From the NCBI GenBank assembly GCA_013398055.1, contig VZRS01008243.1:230672-294671 (forward strand): 64,000 nt of DNA, given 5' to 3'. This document shows positions 62,001 to 64,000 of this stretch, one piece after another. A program made the translations under genes and the position numbers. Numbering within the stretch: position 1 is the stretch's first letter; each line of letters begins with the position of its first letter. The stretch comes from Ifrita kowaldi (Eukaryota; Chordata; Aves; Passeriformes; Cinclosomatidae). A model generated the notes under the pieces. It saw nothing but the letters and a program-made list of their open reading frames with translations. It had not been told where the DNA came from and did not search any database.

Positions 62001-64000
62001 GAAGCTGCTCCCCACCCCCTTTCTTATATGCTAATTGTCTTTCATTATCTCACAGTTGGGGATGAAGTTCAAGCGCATAGGGCAAGTAGCTATTGTTCTG
62101 CACAGGAAGAAGATATTATTTTATAAATAGCAGTGTAAAACTGCATGATAACTTTGCATCAGAAAAGAGAGGTTTAGACTGAAAAATTATTTATGGTTGC
62201 CTGAGCATACTTAACCCAGCTATCTCATCTGTATATATAAGTACACTATCTTTGAAAATAAGACGATTTTCTTCCTTTCTTCTCTTTTTTTTTCTCTCAT
62301 GCATTCTGCATATGCATGGGATACAGAAGGGAGCTGAATTGTTTTCCCTGATATCATAAATGTTCGTTTTCTACCTTTGACAGTCTTGACTTTATAACTT
62401 TCAATCATAAGGATGCAAAAGAGCAAACAGTCCAACCCACAAGTTGACAACCATGTCACATAAAAATGGTAAACTCTGTTTTGGAGTTCTGTCTAATTGA
62501 ACGTGAGTTTGACCTATCACTCTGATTGGAACACCTGACTCTTCCAGAAGTAACGTGTATCGCTACCCAGGAATAGTGTAGTTGCTCAAGTGCCAACACT
62601 GTCATTCATCTTAAGTTTTTCTTCAGTTTTCCTGTTGTTCAAAGCCTATATATTACATGTGTGCATATGGATAGATAAATAATTTCTAATCTCCCTTCAC
62701 TTTAGGTTAATGCAACTCTTCAGCCTCCTTACTTTTGGTTTGCTCTCCCTTTTGTCCCAGTAGCCTTCCTCTCACCTGTCTCAGAATTAATCCATCTTTC
62801 TTGAACACAAGTAAGTTCCTTTTATTCTCCTTCCTGAAATAGTATTTATGTACATACAAAAAGATAGTCAAGGAATAGCTAAAGGCTTAGAAAATTATAC
62901 CAACACTATATTGTCATTCCCTATAATACTGAGCACTGCTTTCCAAACAGCTAATGAACTTCCTTCAACTCCCAACAAGAAGCTGAATGAATTATTCATC
63001 ATAGATGAAAATTTAAAATTCTTGACAATATTTAGAAGGGAGAAAATTAGCAGTCAATGTGCATATTTTCAAAAAGTTTTCTGTGGTTTTGGTACCATGG
63101 ATAGCTGAAAAATGGGAGTCAGTTGAGCACCAGATCTCAAATTGCTACAGTTTAATAAAAATTCTTGGTTTTTTTCATGCAATGTGTGATCATTATAGTG
63201 TGCTCTTAAACCTTACGGAAAGAACACATACATTACCTGCTTTTCAGTTATATAACTTACATCAACAGGTGGTAATAAATATCACAATGGCAAATATGGT
63301 ACACAAGCCCTGGTTTCAAATAGTATTGCTGTTATAAAGTCAGTCATCTCAAGAAAGAACAGATGGATGCTTTCTAATAGACTCTTTGATAATTATTAAC
63401 AGGCAGAATGGATCCATTGCTGCAGTAAATGAAAAATATGCTTGCTGAAATCAAAAGTATTCCTGTTTTTTCACAGAATGTTTTGGAATAAAGATTAGAA
63501 TTAAGACTTTTGAAGTCCTAAAGGCAAACAAAGGTAGAAGAGAACAGCCTAATGTATGCCAATGACTAAACAATGCAACCATTTCTCTGAAATATCCTTC
63601 AGCTACAAACACACACTATTTTCAAAGGAGGATGAAATCTAGTTTTCTATATCCCCCGTTAAGATAAGTAGCAAAAATTAAAGACATTATGAAGCAACAG
63701 CTTTCACTACACTCGAGGTTACTAGTGATTTACCAGAATCAAGTCCCATTCCGGCAGAACAGCTTCATGGTAGGTCTATATAATTGTGTAATTCTGATCC
63801 CTTCCCTCTGCCATGGGGAACACATGATGGATTAAAATTTATTTATTAGCCTAAACTTTTGTAACTGAACTGGACAAGGTCTCCCAGAAACCCTGCAATT
63901 ACGCAAGAATTTAGTTCTTTCTGAACATGGACTTTGGAGTACATTTGGAAAGGTAGAATTCATGAGGCAGTGACTAATGGGTCATGCTGGATGTCATATA
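56026..64000. other. Unique AT-rich stretch to window end
   Basis: No dispersed repeat or gene is recognised over about 8 kb. Open frames are short (the longest are about 92 codons, 63059-63337) with no domain. A 12-base word, AGTACCATTAAC, occurs twice 15 bases apart near 61073-61100. It is consistent with a gene-poor intergenic or intronic region. Confidence 0.55.

Overview
The window looks like AT-rich nuclear DNA from a bird, most likely a passerine or another neoavian. The evidence is its repeats. CR1 LINE fragments carry the (CAYAGAAT)n terminal 8-mer seen on the antisense strand and recognisable C-terminal reverse-transcriptase residues. Several solo LTRs resemble endogenous-retrovirus LTR families I know from passerine genomes. 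There is no operon-like gene density, CRISPR array, tRNA or rRNA. No complete protein-coding gene is visible, so the window is intergenic, intronic, or a mix.

Layout, left to right. Positions 1-5.4 kb are unique AT-rich DNA with a canonical G-quadruplex motif and three weak exon-like segments. An old CR1 remnant lies near 5.4-5.6 kb. Unique DNA follows to 12.9 kb. At 12.95-14.1 kb one LTR (minus strand) is split by a related LTR on the plus strand. A small minus-strand reading segment ending in a stop lies directly beside it. At 16.1-17.5 kb an LTR that has lost its 3' end abuts a CR1 that has also lost its 3' end. From 17.5 to 43 kb the DNA is mostly unique. It contains the best splice-flanked open segments in the window, all on the minus strand (25.5, 35.8, 37.3 and 40.8 kb), and a MIR-like SINE remnant at 37.1-37.2 kb. 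At 43.2-44.2 kb two CR1 fragments lie head to head. A nearly complete solo LTR of about 1.08 kb occupies 53.8-54.9 kb, and a 67-base segment just beyond it is repeated about 1 kb further on. The rest, to 64 kb, is unique AT-rich DNA with simple repeats.

The main uncertainty is coding content. Several minus-strand segments have good acceptor and donor signals, one open frame and higher GC than their surroundings. Some neighbouring pairs are phase-compatible, but not all. Pseudo-exons of this quality are expected by chance in 64 kb of vertebrate intronic or intergenic DNA, so these are leads and not gene models. I found no convincing previously undescribed biological system. The most informative structures are the nested LTR, the doubly truncated LTR/CR1 junction, the isolated 67-base duplication, and the possible minus-strand gene. 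Repeat family names, boundaries and identities come from reading the sequence and memory of consensus features, not from a database search.
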